This document shows positions 6,290 through 13,385 of a stretch of DNA of 14,283 nucleotides, piece by piece; within the stretch, counting starts at the first letter, position 1, and every line of letters starts with the position of its first letter. The stretch is from Candidatus Omnitrophota bacterium. GTDB lineage: Bacteria > NPL-UPA2 > BS750m-G34. The position numbers and the translations under genes are program-made. Under the pieces are notes generated by a model. The model saw only the letters and a program-made list of their open reading frames with translations. It did no database searches and had not been told where the DNA came from. The stretch spans positions 1 through 14,283 of the forward strand of contig JADHWT010000024.1 in assembly GCA_016783345.1 (NCBI GenBank), written 5' to 3'.

Positions 6290-7965
6290 GGTTTGTCTTC
6301 GGTTTCTTCTGCCGGCTGTTCGGGTGGTTGTTCAGTTGGAGGGGTTTCTTTTTTGGGTATATCTTCGAGGCTTCCTTCAAGGAGGGCCACGATAGAAAGG
6401 CCAATCTTGCGCTGAACAGGGTCCATCTTTATAATTTTTGCCTCTACATTCTGCCCGACCTTAAGAGCTTCCTCAGGACGGCCGATATGTTTTGTAGAGA
6501 TCTGAGATATGTGGATAAGGCCTTCTATTCCGTCTTCAATCTGGACAAATGCCCCGAAATTGACCAGCTTCGTTGCAACGCCATTAACTACCTGCCCGAC
6601 CTTATAGCGGGTTTCAATATCCTTCCATGGATCAGGCTTGAGTTGTTTTAGGCCAAGGGCGAGACGCCTGTTTGCAGCATTTACTGAAAGAACTATAGTC
6701 TCTATCTCTTCACCTTTTTTTAATGCATCGCGCGGAAGTCCGGCCTTACCTGACCACGACATATCAGAGGCATGTATAAGCCCGTCTACACCTTCTTCCA
6801 GAGTAACAAAGGCCCCATAATTCGTAATAGTATTAACCTTACCTTTAACCTTCGTTCCGACGGGGTATTTATTTTCAACCTCAAGCCACGGGTTTCCTTG
6901 AAGATCTTTTATTCCTAATGAAATCCTTCCGTTTTCTTTGTCTACTGCCAGTATTGTAACCTCAATCTCATCCCCTGCCTTCAATATCTCAGAAGGTTTA
7001 ACCACTTTTTTAGTCCAGCTCATTTCAGAGATATGAATCAGCCCCTCAATACCTTCCTCCAATTCTACAAAAGCCCCATAGTCAGTAACGCTATTTACCT
7101 TTCCCTTATGCTTGCCGCCCACTGTATATTTTTCTTCGACGTTGTCCCATGGGTTAGGCTTTGTCTGTTTAAGACCGAGAGAAATACGCAATTTTTCTTT
7201 ATCGACTTCCAGGACCATAACCTCGATTTTATCCCCTACGTTTAATGCCTCTCTTGGATGCCCTATCCTCTTCCACGATATATCCGTAACATGGAGGAGA
7301 CCGTCAATCCCGCCTATATCAACAAAGGCTCCAAAATCGGTTATATTTTTAACTACCCCCTGTTTGCGCTGGCCTTTTTCTATCTCAGCCATTATCTTTC
7401 CTCTCGATTCTTCCCTTTCTTTTTCGATAAGGGTTCGGTGCGAAACAATTACGTTCTTTTTCCTGAAATCAAGAGAAATGATTTTAAATTTGAGTGTCGT
7501 GCCTAAAAGCTGGTTGGATACCTCGTCACGCCGAAGTCCTACCTGCGAAGAGGGTAAAAAACCCTCCAGCCCAATGTTAACGATAAATCCTCCTTTTACC
7601 TGGCGGGTGATTTTTCCCTCAACCACTCCCCCTTCCTTAAATGTACTGGCAATTTTGTTCCAGCTGAGCTGCTGGACAGCCTGTTCCCTGGAGAGGACTA
7701 CCTGCCCATTCTCATCTTCCAGCTTTTCTATAAGGACCTCAACCTCATCTCCCACGCTGAGCGGCTCTGGTTGTCGAAATTCCGTTATACGCACGATACC
7801 TTCTGATTTATAGCCTATATCTACTACAGCAAAATTATCTATAAGTTTCACGATTGTGCCTTTGACCACTCCTCCCTGCTTTACTTCACGGAATGTCTCT
7901 TCATAAAACTTGCCAAGGTCATCTTTTTGAGACGGCCTTAATTTTCTTAATATAGATTTTGTCAT
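6271..7965 (-). CDS. rpsA: 30S ribosomal protein S1, six S1 domains
   Basis: A 564-residue S1 protein that binds mRNA on the 30S subunit and helps unfold and place it. Six S1 (OB-fold) repeats are readable at about 29-94, 111-177, 199-267, 284-354, 370-440 and 456-526. Repeats 3 to 6 show the canonical GAFV and GL(I/L)H motifs. Repeats 1 and 2 are divergent, as in other S1 proteins, where they bind the ribosome. A Pro/Glu-rich, low-complexity tail follows (about 535-564). The ATG overlaps the ispH stop as ATGA. The upstream sequence is A-rich without a Shine-Dalgarno, so translation is coupled to ispH, or ispH and rpsA are joined by slippage on the seven-A run. Confidence 0.96.
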   Translation of the reverse strand: MTKSILRKLRPSQKDDLGKFYEETFREVKQGGVVKGTIVKLIDNFAVVDIGYKSEGIVRITEFRQPEPLSVGDEVEVLIEKLEDENGQVVLSREQAVQQLSWNKIASTFKEGGVVEGKITRQVKGGFIVNIGLEGFLPSSQVGLRRDEVSNQLLGTTLKFKIISLDFRKKNVIVSHRTLIEKEREESRGKIMAEIEKGQRKQGVVKNITDFGAFVDIGGIDGLLHVTDISWKRIGHPREALNVGDKIEVMVLEVDKEKLRISLGLKQTKPNPWDNVEEKYTVGGKHKGKVNSVTDYGAFVELEEGIEGLIHISEMSWTKKVVKPSEILKAGDEIEVTILAVDKENGRISLGIKDLQGNPWLEVENKYPVGTKVKGKVNTITNYGAFVTLEEGVDGLIHASDMSWSGKAGLPRDALKKGEEIETIVLSVNAANRRLALGLKQLKPDPWKDIETRYKVGQVVNGVATKLVNFGAFVQIEDGIEGLIHISQISTKHIGRPEEALKVGQNVEAKIIKMDPVQRKIGLSIVALLEGSLEDIPKKETPPTEQPPEQPAEETEDKPCPPLL

Positions 7966-8810
7966 TTTTTTGTTTTTAGATAATTAATTATTTCCTTCGT
8001 TATCCAGTCAGGGGTAGAAGCCCCGCCCATAACAGCAACACTCTTATGGCCGTTCATTCTACACGCCTTAAGTTCCTTTACATCCTCGACATGATAAGTC
8101 TTTATTCGGGCATTTCTAAAAATTGAGGCAAGGCGGTCTGTATTAGCGCTGTTTTTCCCTCCCACGACAATGGCTGACTCGACTTTTTTCGAAAGCCTCT
8201 TTGCCTCTTCCTGACGGCTTGTTGCCGCCTGGCAGATAGTATTAAAAATTTTGACCTCAGAGACCAGTTCCAGCAGGGCAACTACTATCTGGCCAAAAGC
8301 AGCTTTTGATTGCGTAGTCTGGGAAAGGAGGCCTACCTTTGATGCCCCTTTTACAGCCTTTTGTAAATCTTGAGGTCTCTCTGCTACCATCGCCTTATCA
8401 TCAGTAAAACCGACTATGGACTTTACCTCACTATGCTTTTTATCTCCGAATACAATAACCCTGTACCCTTCCTTCACTAAAACTCTTGCCAATCTCTGAC
8501 AGCGGTTAACAAAAGGACACGTTGCATCAATAATCTTAATGCCTTTTTTCCTGGCCTTACGTAATATCGATGGGTGCACCCCATGAGAACGAATAAGGAG
8601 TGTCTCTCCCCTGCGGACGCCTTTCAGGTCATTGACAATCCTGACTCCCTTTTGGGAAAGATCTTGAATAACAGGGCGGTTATGTATAAGGGGCCCTAGA
8701 GAATAGACTTTCCCCTGCTCTTGCCCCTTCGGGCATGCCTTCTCCGCCAGTTTTACTGCACGTTTAACCCCGAAGCAGAACCCACCAACAGAAGCTGTTA
8801 TAATTTTCAT
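7962..8810 (-). CDS. ispH: 4-hydroxy-3-methylbut-2-enyl diphosphate reductase
   Basis: A 282-residue [4Fe-4S] enzyme for the last step of the MEP (non-mevalonate) isoprenoid pathway, reducing HMBPP to IPP and DMAPP. The three cluster cysteines are C12 (GFCFGVKRAV), C98 (DATCPFV) and C193 (NTICQA). Substrate-binding His43, His76 (SHG) and His126 with the proton-relay Glu128 (HSEV) are all present, as are QTT (164-166) and KNSANT (219-224). Length is normal. The ATG has no ribosome-binding site and lies nine bases after a -10 box, so the mRNA is probably leaderless or nearly so. The 3' end is ACA AAA AAA TGA, overlapping the rpsA ATG. Some Clostridia carry an IspH-S1 fusion, so this order is an old arrangement. 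Confidence 0.97.
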   Translation of the reverse strand: MKIITASVGGFCFGVKRAVKLAEKACPKGQEQGKVYSLGPLIHNRPVIQDLSQKGVRIVNDLKGVRRGETLLIRSHGVHPSILRKARKKGIKIIDATCPFVNRCQRLARVLVKEGYRVIVFGDKKHSEVKSIVGFTDDKAMVAERPQDLQKAVKGASKVGLLSQTTQSKAAFGQIVVALLELVSEVKIFNTICQAATSRQEEAKRLSKKVESAIVVGGKNSANTDRLASIFRNARIKTYHVEDVKELKACRMNGHKSVAVMGGASTPDWITKEIINYLKTKK

Positions 8811-8819
8811 ATTCTAAAT

Positions 8820-8847
8820 ATATTAGCACACATCAAATAATTGTCAA
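8820..8847 (-). promoter_or_regulatory. ispH-rpsA promoter
   Basis: On the minus strand a perfect TTGACA (8847-8842) is followed after 16 bases by TAATAT (8825-8820), preceded by TG at the extended -10 position (TGCTAATAT). Transcription is predicted near 8813, about three bases before the ispH ATG. It is the best -35 in the window. Confidence 0.7.
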
Positions 8848-8849
8848 GC

Positions 8850-8870
8850 AAAATTGGCCTTTGGCCAATA
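8850..8870 (-). terminator. Possible weak terminator after plsC
   Basis: ATTGGCC (8853-8859) and GGCCAAT (8863-8869) form a perfect seven-base stem with a three-base loop. Read on the minus strand it is followed by a short T run (AATTTTG), an intrinsic-terminator shape. It lies 33 bases after the plsC stop and directly upstream of the ispH -35 box. It probably separates tyrA-cmk-plsC from ispH-rpsA, though an operator role is possible because of its position. Confidence 0.5.
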
Positions 8871-8903
8871 GCTTAAGTCCACTTTATATACTTCCCTATA
8901 TAA

Positions 8904-9524
8904 TTAAGATAATTTGAGTTTAGCAATCTCAGCCATGATATGCCGGCTGATTTTATCGTATATTTCGCGTCTGGGAAGGTCGGAAGAAACCAATTTCTCC
9001 GGAAAAAATGGTTTGCCAAAGGTGACCTCTATCTTTTTAAATCCTATAAATTTTGCCCGCGGCGGAAGGACCTTATTTGTGCCCTTGATATAGGCAGGCA
9101 CAATAACTGCCCTCCCCTGCCAGGCAATCATTCCGATTCCCGGCAAAGCCGGAAGGAGCTCTCCGATAAGACTCCTGGTCCCTTCAGGAAAAACAATAAG
9201 GGCGTTACCTTTACGAAGATATCCGACAGCCATTTTTATCGCCCGGCGGTCAACACCTTTACGATGCACAGGAAAAGCCTTTACAGAACGCAGGAAACGG
9301 CCCCAGATAGGAAAAGAAAATAGGTCGTCTCTGGCCATATAGTAGGCTTGCCGCGGGAGGGCTGTGCCAAGGACCGGCGGGTCAAGGAAACTTGAATGAT
9401 TGGCTGCAATAATAACACTGCCTATGGGAGGGATATTTTTACGTCCATTGACCTTAAACCCAAAAAACAGCTTAAAAAAAACCAAAAGGATTATATGACA
9501 AAAAGCGTAGATAAGGTGGCTCAT
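8904..9524 (-). CDS. plsC: 1-acyl-sn-glycerol-3-phosphate acyltransferase
   Basis: A 206-residue acyltransferase of the PlsC/AGPAT family, which makes phosphatidic acid from lysophosphatidic acid at the inner membrane. The catalytic box NHSSFLD (42-48) has the His-Asp pair. FPEGTRS (112-118) is the glycerol-phosphate-binding motif, and VPAYIKGT (142-149) is the later family block. A hydrophobic N-terminal segment (about 4-22, LIYAFCHIILLVFFKLFFG) anchors the protein. The ATG overlaps the cmk stop as ATGA, showing translational coupling. cmk-plsC-ispH-rpsA is a widely seen gene order. The exact acyl donor (acyl-CoA or acyl-ACP) cannot be told. Confidence 0.93.
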   Translation of the reverse strand: MSHLIYAFCHIILLVFFKLFFGFKVNGRKNIPPIGSVIIAANHSSFLDPPVLGTALPRQAYYMARDDLFSFPIWGRFLRSVKAFPVHRKGVDRRAIKMAVGYLRKGNALIVFPEGTRSLIGELLPALPGIGMIAWQGRAVIVPAYIKGTNKVLPPRAKFIGFKKIEVTFGKPFFPEKLVSSDLPRREIYDKISRHIMAEIAKLKLS

Positions 9525-10153
9525 TTATTAGATGAAGCAATGACGCTAATCATTTTCTCCAGAACCTGGGAAATTGTGAGCGCGGTTGTATCGATCATAA
9601 TTGAGTCCTTTGCCTTTTTAAGGGGCGCAATTTTTCTTCTTTTATCTTTTCTATCTCTTGCGAGTATCTCCTTTTCTAAATCCTTAAGCGCTACTTTCCT
9701 CTTTAATTGGCTGAAATCTTTGTGTCTCCGTTTAGCCCTTTCATTATTATCAGCGTCAAGATAAAATTTTACGTCCGCCTTGGGAAAGACAACTGTGCCC
9801 ATATCTCTACCGTCTGCCACTATCCCGCCCTTTTCCCCAATCTTGCGTTGAAATCTCCACATTACTTCCCTTACACCTAGTATCCTGGCCAGATAATGGA
9901 CATTCGCAGTCACTTCCCGGGAGCGTATTTTTTGGGATTTAAAATTTAATCTCATTTTTGTGTCCCGGGCTAATTTAACCAGGGCCTTTTCATCATTAAG
10001 ATCCAATCCCATATTCATCGCCTTAAGCGTTATTGCCCGATACATTGCACCTGTATCCAGATATAGATAATCCAGTTTTTCTGCTAAAAGCCTGGCCATT
10101 GTTGTTTTTCCGGCTCCGGCAGGACCATCAATGGTTATGATGAGTTTGCGCAT
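9521..10153 (-). CDS. cmk: Cytidylate kinase
   Basis: A 210-residue (d)CMP kinase, using ATP to make CDP/dCDP in the cytoplasm. The P-loop is GPAGAGKTT (10-18), followed by LDTGAMYRA (32-40) in the NMP-binding region. DGRDMGTVVFP (114-124), FYLDA (130-134) and the Arg-rich lid RDRKDKRRKIAPL (166-178) are all typical of bacterial Cmk. It is slightly shorter than E. coli Cmk. The start lies four bases after the tyrA stop and the end overlaps plsC by four bases, so the three genes form a tight unit. In many relatives aroA sits between tyrA and cmk; it is missing here. Confidence 0.96.
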   Translation of the reverse strand: MRKLIITIDGPAGAGKTTMARLLAEKLDYLYLDTGAMYRAITLKAMNMGLDLNDEKALVKLARDTKMRLNFKSQKIRSREVTANVHYLARILGVREVMWRFQRKIGEKGGIVADGRDMGTVVFPKADVKFYLDADNNERAKRRHKDFSQLKRKVALKDLEKEILARDRKDKRRKIAPLKKAKDSIMIDTTALTISQVLEKMISVIASSNK

Positions 10154-10157
10154 GACA

Positions 10158-11018
10158 TCATTGACTAAATTCTAATTTGTTTCTTATTTTTTTTATCTTC
10201 GTTAGATAAGAAACAAGTTCATTTTTCTTATTTTTATTTATAAGACAACGGATTTTTTTTAATTCTTTCTCGTAGGCAGTTAAAATTTTAAGGATATTCT
10301 TTTTGTTCTCAATAAATATATCCCGCCATATCTCTGCTGAACTCTGCGCAATACGGGTAGTATCGCAAAATCCGGAAGAAGCCACTCTCAATGCCTTTGG
10401 CTCTTCTCTCCCGACTGTCCCTACTAAGGCCTGCGCTACAAGGTGCGGCAGATGGCTTATAGCCGCTAAAAATTCATCATGTTCACGCGCGCTCATAGTA
10501 ATAACCTCAGCCCCCAGAATCTTAAAGATACGCGCTACCTTTTTAAGGGCATTTTTATCGTTACCCCTAATGATAACACATTTGGTTCCGCAGAAGAGGT
10601 CAGGAGAGGCAGCTTTTGCCCCCATTTTCTCTGACCCGGCTAAAGGATGCGTGCCTATGAAATGAACACCGGAGGGAAGGCTCTTATGCGCCTCCTTTAT
10701 AATACCTTCTTTGGTCCCACCAACATCTATGATAACAGACCCTTTTTTAAGAAATTTCGATATTTTAGACAGTGTCTTTTTAATAACCGCCACTGGCTGC
10801 GCCAGGATAATGAGGTCCTGACCTCGTACATCTTTAAGATTCAGGCTAATTTTATCTACTGCTCCAATGGTCCGTGTGATCTTTAACCTGGTGATATTGC
10901 GTCCTATACCGGTTATAGACATACCTCGAGCATATTTCTTAAGCCCGAGACCTATTGAGCCTCCGATAAGACCAACGCCAACAACAGCAATATTTTTAAA
11001 AGGTGATATAGCTTTCAT
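10158..11018 (-). CDS. tyrA: Prephenate/arogenate dehydrogenase
   Basis: A 286-residue dehydrogenase of tyrosine biosynthesis, oxidising prephenate (or arogenate) with NAD(P)+. The Rossmann motif is GVGLIGGSIG (14-23), followed by DVGGTKEGI (98-106). THPLAGSEKMG (123-133) is the TyrA signature, and SHLPHLVAQAL (188-198) carries the catalytic-site histidine. The GFCDTTRIAQSSAEIWRDI region (216-234) closes the dimer domain. No chorismate mutase or ACT domain is fused. I start at ATG 11018. The frame could extend to a TTG at 11054, but a TGTTATTAT extended -10 lies in that extension, six bases before the ATG, and the extra residues do not look like TyrA. The head gene of tyrA-cmk-plsC. Confidence 0.93.
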   Translation of the reverse strand: MKAISPFKNIAVVGVGLIGGSIGLGLKKYARGMSITGIGRNITRLKITRTIGAVDKISLNLKDVRGQDLIILAQPVAVIKKTLSKISKFLKKGSVIIDVGGTKEGIIKEAHKSLPSGVHFIGTHPLAGSEKMGAKAASPDLFCGTKCVIIRGNDKNALKKVARIFKILGAEVITMSAREHDEFLAAISHLPHLVAQALVGTVGREEPKALRVASSGFCDTTRIAQSSAEIWRDIFIENKKNILKILTAYEKELKKIRCLINKNKKNELVSYLTKIKKIRNKLEFSQ

Positions 11019-11024
11019 AGCTAA

Positions 11025-11054
11025 ATAATAACATATAAATATATCTTGTAGCAA
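11025..11054 (-). promoter_or_regulatory. tyrA promoter, likely leaderless
   Basis: On the minus strand TTGCTA (11054-11049), an 18-base spacer and TATTAT (11030-11025), extended upstream as TGTTATTAT. Six bases separate the -10 from the tyrA ATG at 11018. No ribosome-binding site is visible. Confidence 0.6.
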
Positions 11055-11056
11055 GA
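11044..11056. promoter_or_regulatory. Palindrome between divergent promoters
   Basis: TCTTG (11044-11048) and CAAGA (11052-11056) form a perfect five-base inverted repeat around TAG. It lies roughly midway between the tyrA -10 and the aldolase -10 and covers the -35 regions of both. It could be a shared operator, or simply two back-to-back TTG-type -35 elements. Confidence 0.35.
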
Positions 11057-11071
11057 ATTAAAATTATATGA

Positions 11072-11077
11072 TATAAT
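11072..11077 (+). promoter_or_regulatory. Extended -10 of the aldolase gene
   Basis: TGATATAAT (TATAAT at 11072-11077) is a perfect extended -10. The -35 is weak (TTGTAG at 11046-11051, spacer 20). The ATG at 11088 follows ten bases after the -10, so the leader would be only a few bases long and has no ribosome-binding site. Confidence 0.6.
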
Positions 11078-11087
11078 TTTCTTGTAT

Positions 11088-11972
11088 ATGAAAACGTCAT
11101 TAAATAAAATTATGCGTAGTGCGCAGGAAAAAGGCATGGTTATCCCTGCCTTTAATATAGCCCATCTGCCTATGGTTGAGCCTATAGCCCGCACTCTAAA
11201 AAATACAAAGACATTTTGTCTTATTGAAGTAGCACGGCCAGATATCGAGAAATTTGGCGCTAAAAGTTTCGCAGCGGTTGCCAGGGAATATAGAAAATGG
11301 ACTGACCCGAATTTTATGCGTCTTCACCTCGACCATGTGCCGGTTATCGATGAGGATGGAAAAGAAGTCGAATGGAAAAAAATAATAGAAGAGGCACTTG
11401 CACTCGGCTATGATTCAGTGATGATTGATGGTTCAAGATTACCGCTCAAAGAAAATATCGCTGCAACCAGAGAGGTTGTCCAGATTGCCCATAAAAAAAA
11501 TGTCCCGGTAGAGGCAGAGTTAGGAGCAGTCCTTGGCCATGAAAAAGGCCCTTTGCCACCTTATGAAGAACTGTTTAAAACCGGTAAGGGATTTACACGG
11601 GTAGATGAGGCTAAAAAATTTGTAGAAGAGACAGGGGTAGACTGGCTGTCTGTAGCTATTGGAAGTATTCACGGGGCAATCAGCGGCGCAGCTAAAGACA
11701 AAGCCAAAGTGGAGGCAAAACTAAATATTGACCACCTTAAAAAATTAAAAGAAATTACCGGAGTCCCGCTTGTCCTCCATGGCGGGAGCGGGATAAACCG
11801 TCTTTCAGTTCTCGAAGGAATTAAAAATGGCATCACAAAAATAAACGTCGGCACAGAAATCCGCCAGGCCTATGAAAAGGGTTTAGATCTAGGCTTAAAG
11901 ATAGAAAAAATAATTCGGGATTATTATGGAATTGAAGGCTCAGCTAATACGCTGTGCCTTTTAGATGGTTGA
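11088..11972 (+). CDS. fba: Class II fructose/tagatose-bisphosphate aldolase family
   Basis: A 294-residue zinc-dependent TIM-barrel aldolase that interconverts a ketose 1,6-bisphosphate with DHAP and glyceraldehyde 3-phosphate (glycolysis/gluconeogenesis). Numbered from ATG 11088, LHLDH (79-83) holds the catalytic Asp82 and zinc ligand His83. VEAELG (141-146) has the metal-site Glu. GSIHG (192-196) and LHGGSG (230-235) give zinc ligands His195 and His231, and KINVGTEI (251-258) binds phosphate. The usual IDGSHLPF loop reads IDGSRLPL (114-120), a mild departure. Fructose versus tagatose bisphosphate cannot be decided from sequence. I start at ATG 11088 rather than the TTG at 11082, which lies only four bases after the -10. 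The gene diverges from tyrA and its last 29 bases overlap the end of trxB on the other strand. Confidence 0.88.
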   Translation: MKTSLNKIMRSAQEKGMVIPAFNIAHLPMVEPIARTLKNTKTFCLIEVARPDIEKFGAKSFAAVAREYRKWTDPNFMRLHLDHVPVIDEDGKEVEWKKIIEEALALGYDSVMIDGSRLPLKENIAATREVVQIAHKKNVPVEAELGAVLGHEKGPLPPYEELFKTGKGFTRVDEAKKFVEETGVDWLSVAIGSIHGAISGAAKDKAKVEAKLNIDHLKKLKEITGVPLVLHGGSGINRLSVLEGIKNGITKINVGTEIRQAYEKGLDLGLKIEKIIRDYYGIEGSANTLCLLDG

Positions 11973-12867
11973 TATATTTATAAGACGACATTGCAGCTAT
12001 GGCCCCATCACCGCACGCTGTGACAATCTGTCTGAGATTCTTTTTCCTGACATCACCGGCAGCAAATATACCGTCTACTGACGCAGCCATATCTTCATTG
12101 GTTAAGATATAACCATTTTTATCCACTGAGACTAAATCTTTTATAAAACCGGTATTGGGCACAAGCCCTACAAATATAAACACCCCCTCGCAGGGGTAAT
12201 ATTTTTCCGTTTCCTTTTTCAGGTCTTTTATTTTTACTTTTTCTACGCCGTCTTTTCCGCTTATCTCAGTCAATATACTGTTAAAAAGAATTTTTATTTT
12301 CGGGTTCTCCTTTGCGCGCTTGCCCAGAAACTCCTGCGCCCGCAGTCTCTCCCTGCGGTGAACAATAGTTACAACCTTTCCAAATTGGGTAAGATAGATA
12401 GCCTCGTCAACTGCCATATCCCCTCCCCCGACTACTACAATCTCTTTATTTTTAAACAATGGTCCGTCGCAGGTAGCGCAGTAGGATACACCTCTTCCTG
12501 TAAGCTCCTCTTCTCCGGGGACACCTAATTTTTTGTATGCTGCGCCGGTTGCAATAATAACGGAACTGGCTTCATAGACACCTTCGTTGCCGGTGAGTTT
12601 AAATAGAGCCCCCATTTTTTTTAATGATACGATTTCATCACTAATAAATTCTACCCCGAGATTTTCAGCCTGTTTTTTCATCTTCTCCATAAGTTCCAGG
12701 CCGGAGATAGATTCAAATCCGGGATAGTTTTCAACCAGAGCAGTAAGGGCCACCTGCCCACCGGGAATAAGTTTTTCTATAACGAGCACCTTTAACCCGG
12801 AACGCTGCGCATAGATGGCGCTGGTCATGCCTGCAGGCCCCGCACCAAGAACAATCAAATCAAACAT
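11944..12867 (-). CDS. trxB: Thioredoxin reductase (NADPH/FAD)
   Basis: A flavoprotein of 307 residues from ATG 12867 that reduces thioredoxin with NADPH in the cytoplasm. Counting from a TTG two codons earlier, the FAD motif is GAGPAG (10-15), the redox-active disulfide CATC is at 132-135 (YCATCDGP), the NADPH-site GGGDMAVDEA is at 149-158 with HRRERLRA (172-179), and the C-terminal FAD motif GIFAAGDVR is near 270. It is a full-length low-molecular-weight TrxR. The nearby HRRE supports NADPH rather than NADH. ATG 12867 is preferred over TTG 12873 because it is the standard codon and still overlaps the nitroreductase stop by eight bases. No thioredoxin gene is visible in the window. Confidence 0.94.
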   Translation of the reverse strand: MFDLIVLGAGPAGMTSAIYAQRSGLKVLVIEKLIPGGQVALTALVENYPGFESISGLELMEKMKKQAENLGVEFISDEIVSLKKMGALFKLTGNEGVYEASSVIIATGAAYKKLGVPGEEELTGRGVSYCATCDGPLFKNKEIVVVGGGDMAVDEAIYLTQFGKVVTIVHRRERLRAQEFLGKRAKENPKIKILFNSILTEISGKDGVEKVKIKDLKKETEKYYPCEGVFIFVGLVPNTGFIKDLVSVDKNGYILTNEDMAASVDGIFAAGDVRKKNLRQIVTACGDGAIAAMSSYKYINHLKGTAY

Positions 12868-13369
12868 ACTCAATAAGTTCTTTCATGGATTTACGACGAC
12901 GGAGTTGTGGTTTTTCATCTGGATAGCCCAGAGGCGTGAGCGCTACTACGCGAACAGGCGATGGTATGCCCAGAACCTTTTTAACCTCTTCTTCTGAAAA
13001 TGCGCCAATCCAGCACGTCCCGAGTCCGAGCTCCCATGCCGCAAGGGTTAAATGGTCAAAGGCAATTGCCAGATCCACCTCATGGCTGTTACCTTTCCCA
13101 CCCATCTTTTGATAAGCATTTTCCGGATATGTGCATCCGACTATAACTATTGGTGCCTCTGCAATAAATTTTTGATCACGGCATACCGGGACAAGGGCAT
13201 TTTTGACCTTTTTATCTTTTACTACAATGAATTTAAAAGGCTGGAAATTACAGGCGGTCGGAGCGAGTTGGAGCGCCTCTAAGACCTTGTTTAATTTTTC
13301 TTCTTCTATTGCTGTGGATTTATATTTCCGGATGCTTCTCCGCGATTTTATGGTCTCGAATGTATTCAT
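12860..13369 (-). CDS. Nitroreductase family FMN protein
   Basis: A 169-residue member of the nitroreductase superfamily, FMN-dependent NAD(P)H oxidoreductases that work as dimers. Visible are RRSIRKY (10-16, phosphate-binding arginines), APTACNFQPF (36-45, FMN pocket), DLAIAFDHLTLAAWELGLGTCWIGAF (99-124) and LGYPDEKP (147-154). It is a compact family member, without extra ferredoxin or other domains. The natural substrate cannot be told. A ribosome-binding site AAGGAA lies eight to ten bases upstream of the ATG, with a TGTTATAAT promoter box just before it. It overlaps trxB by a few bases, so both are probably expressed together as a redox pair. Confidence 0.9.
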   Translation of the reverse strand: MNTFETIKSRRSIRKYKSTAIEEEKLNKVLEALQLAPTACNFQPFKFIVVKDKKVKNALVPVCRDQKFIAEAPIVIVGCTYPENAYQKMGGKGNSHEVDLAIAFDHLTLAAWELGLGTCWIGAFSEEEVKKVLGIPSPVRVVALTPLGYPDEKPQLRRRKSMKELIEYV

Positions 13370-13385
13370 TCTTTAGGTTTCCTTT

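Noticed and set aside
7112..7813. A 233-codon plus-strand open frame opposite rpsA
   Set aside because: It lies wholly antisense to a clear six-domain S1 gene. The Ser/Thr/Pro-rich translation is typical of an antisense shadow and matches no fold I know.
11019..11054. TTG at 11054 as the tyrA start, adding 12 residues
   Set aside because: The added residues do not resemble TyrA and contain the extended -10 element. ATG 11018 is the better start.
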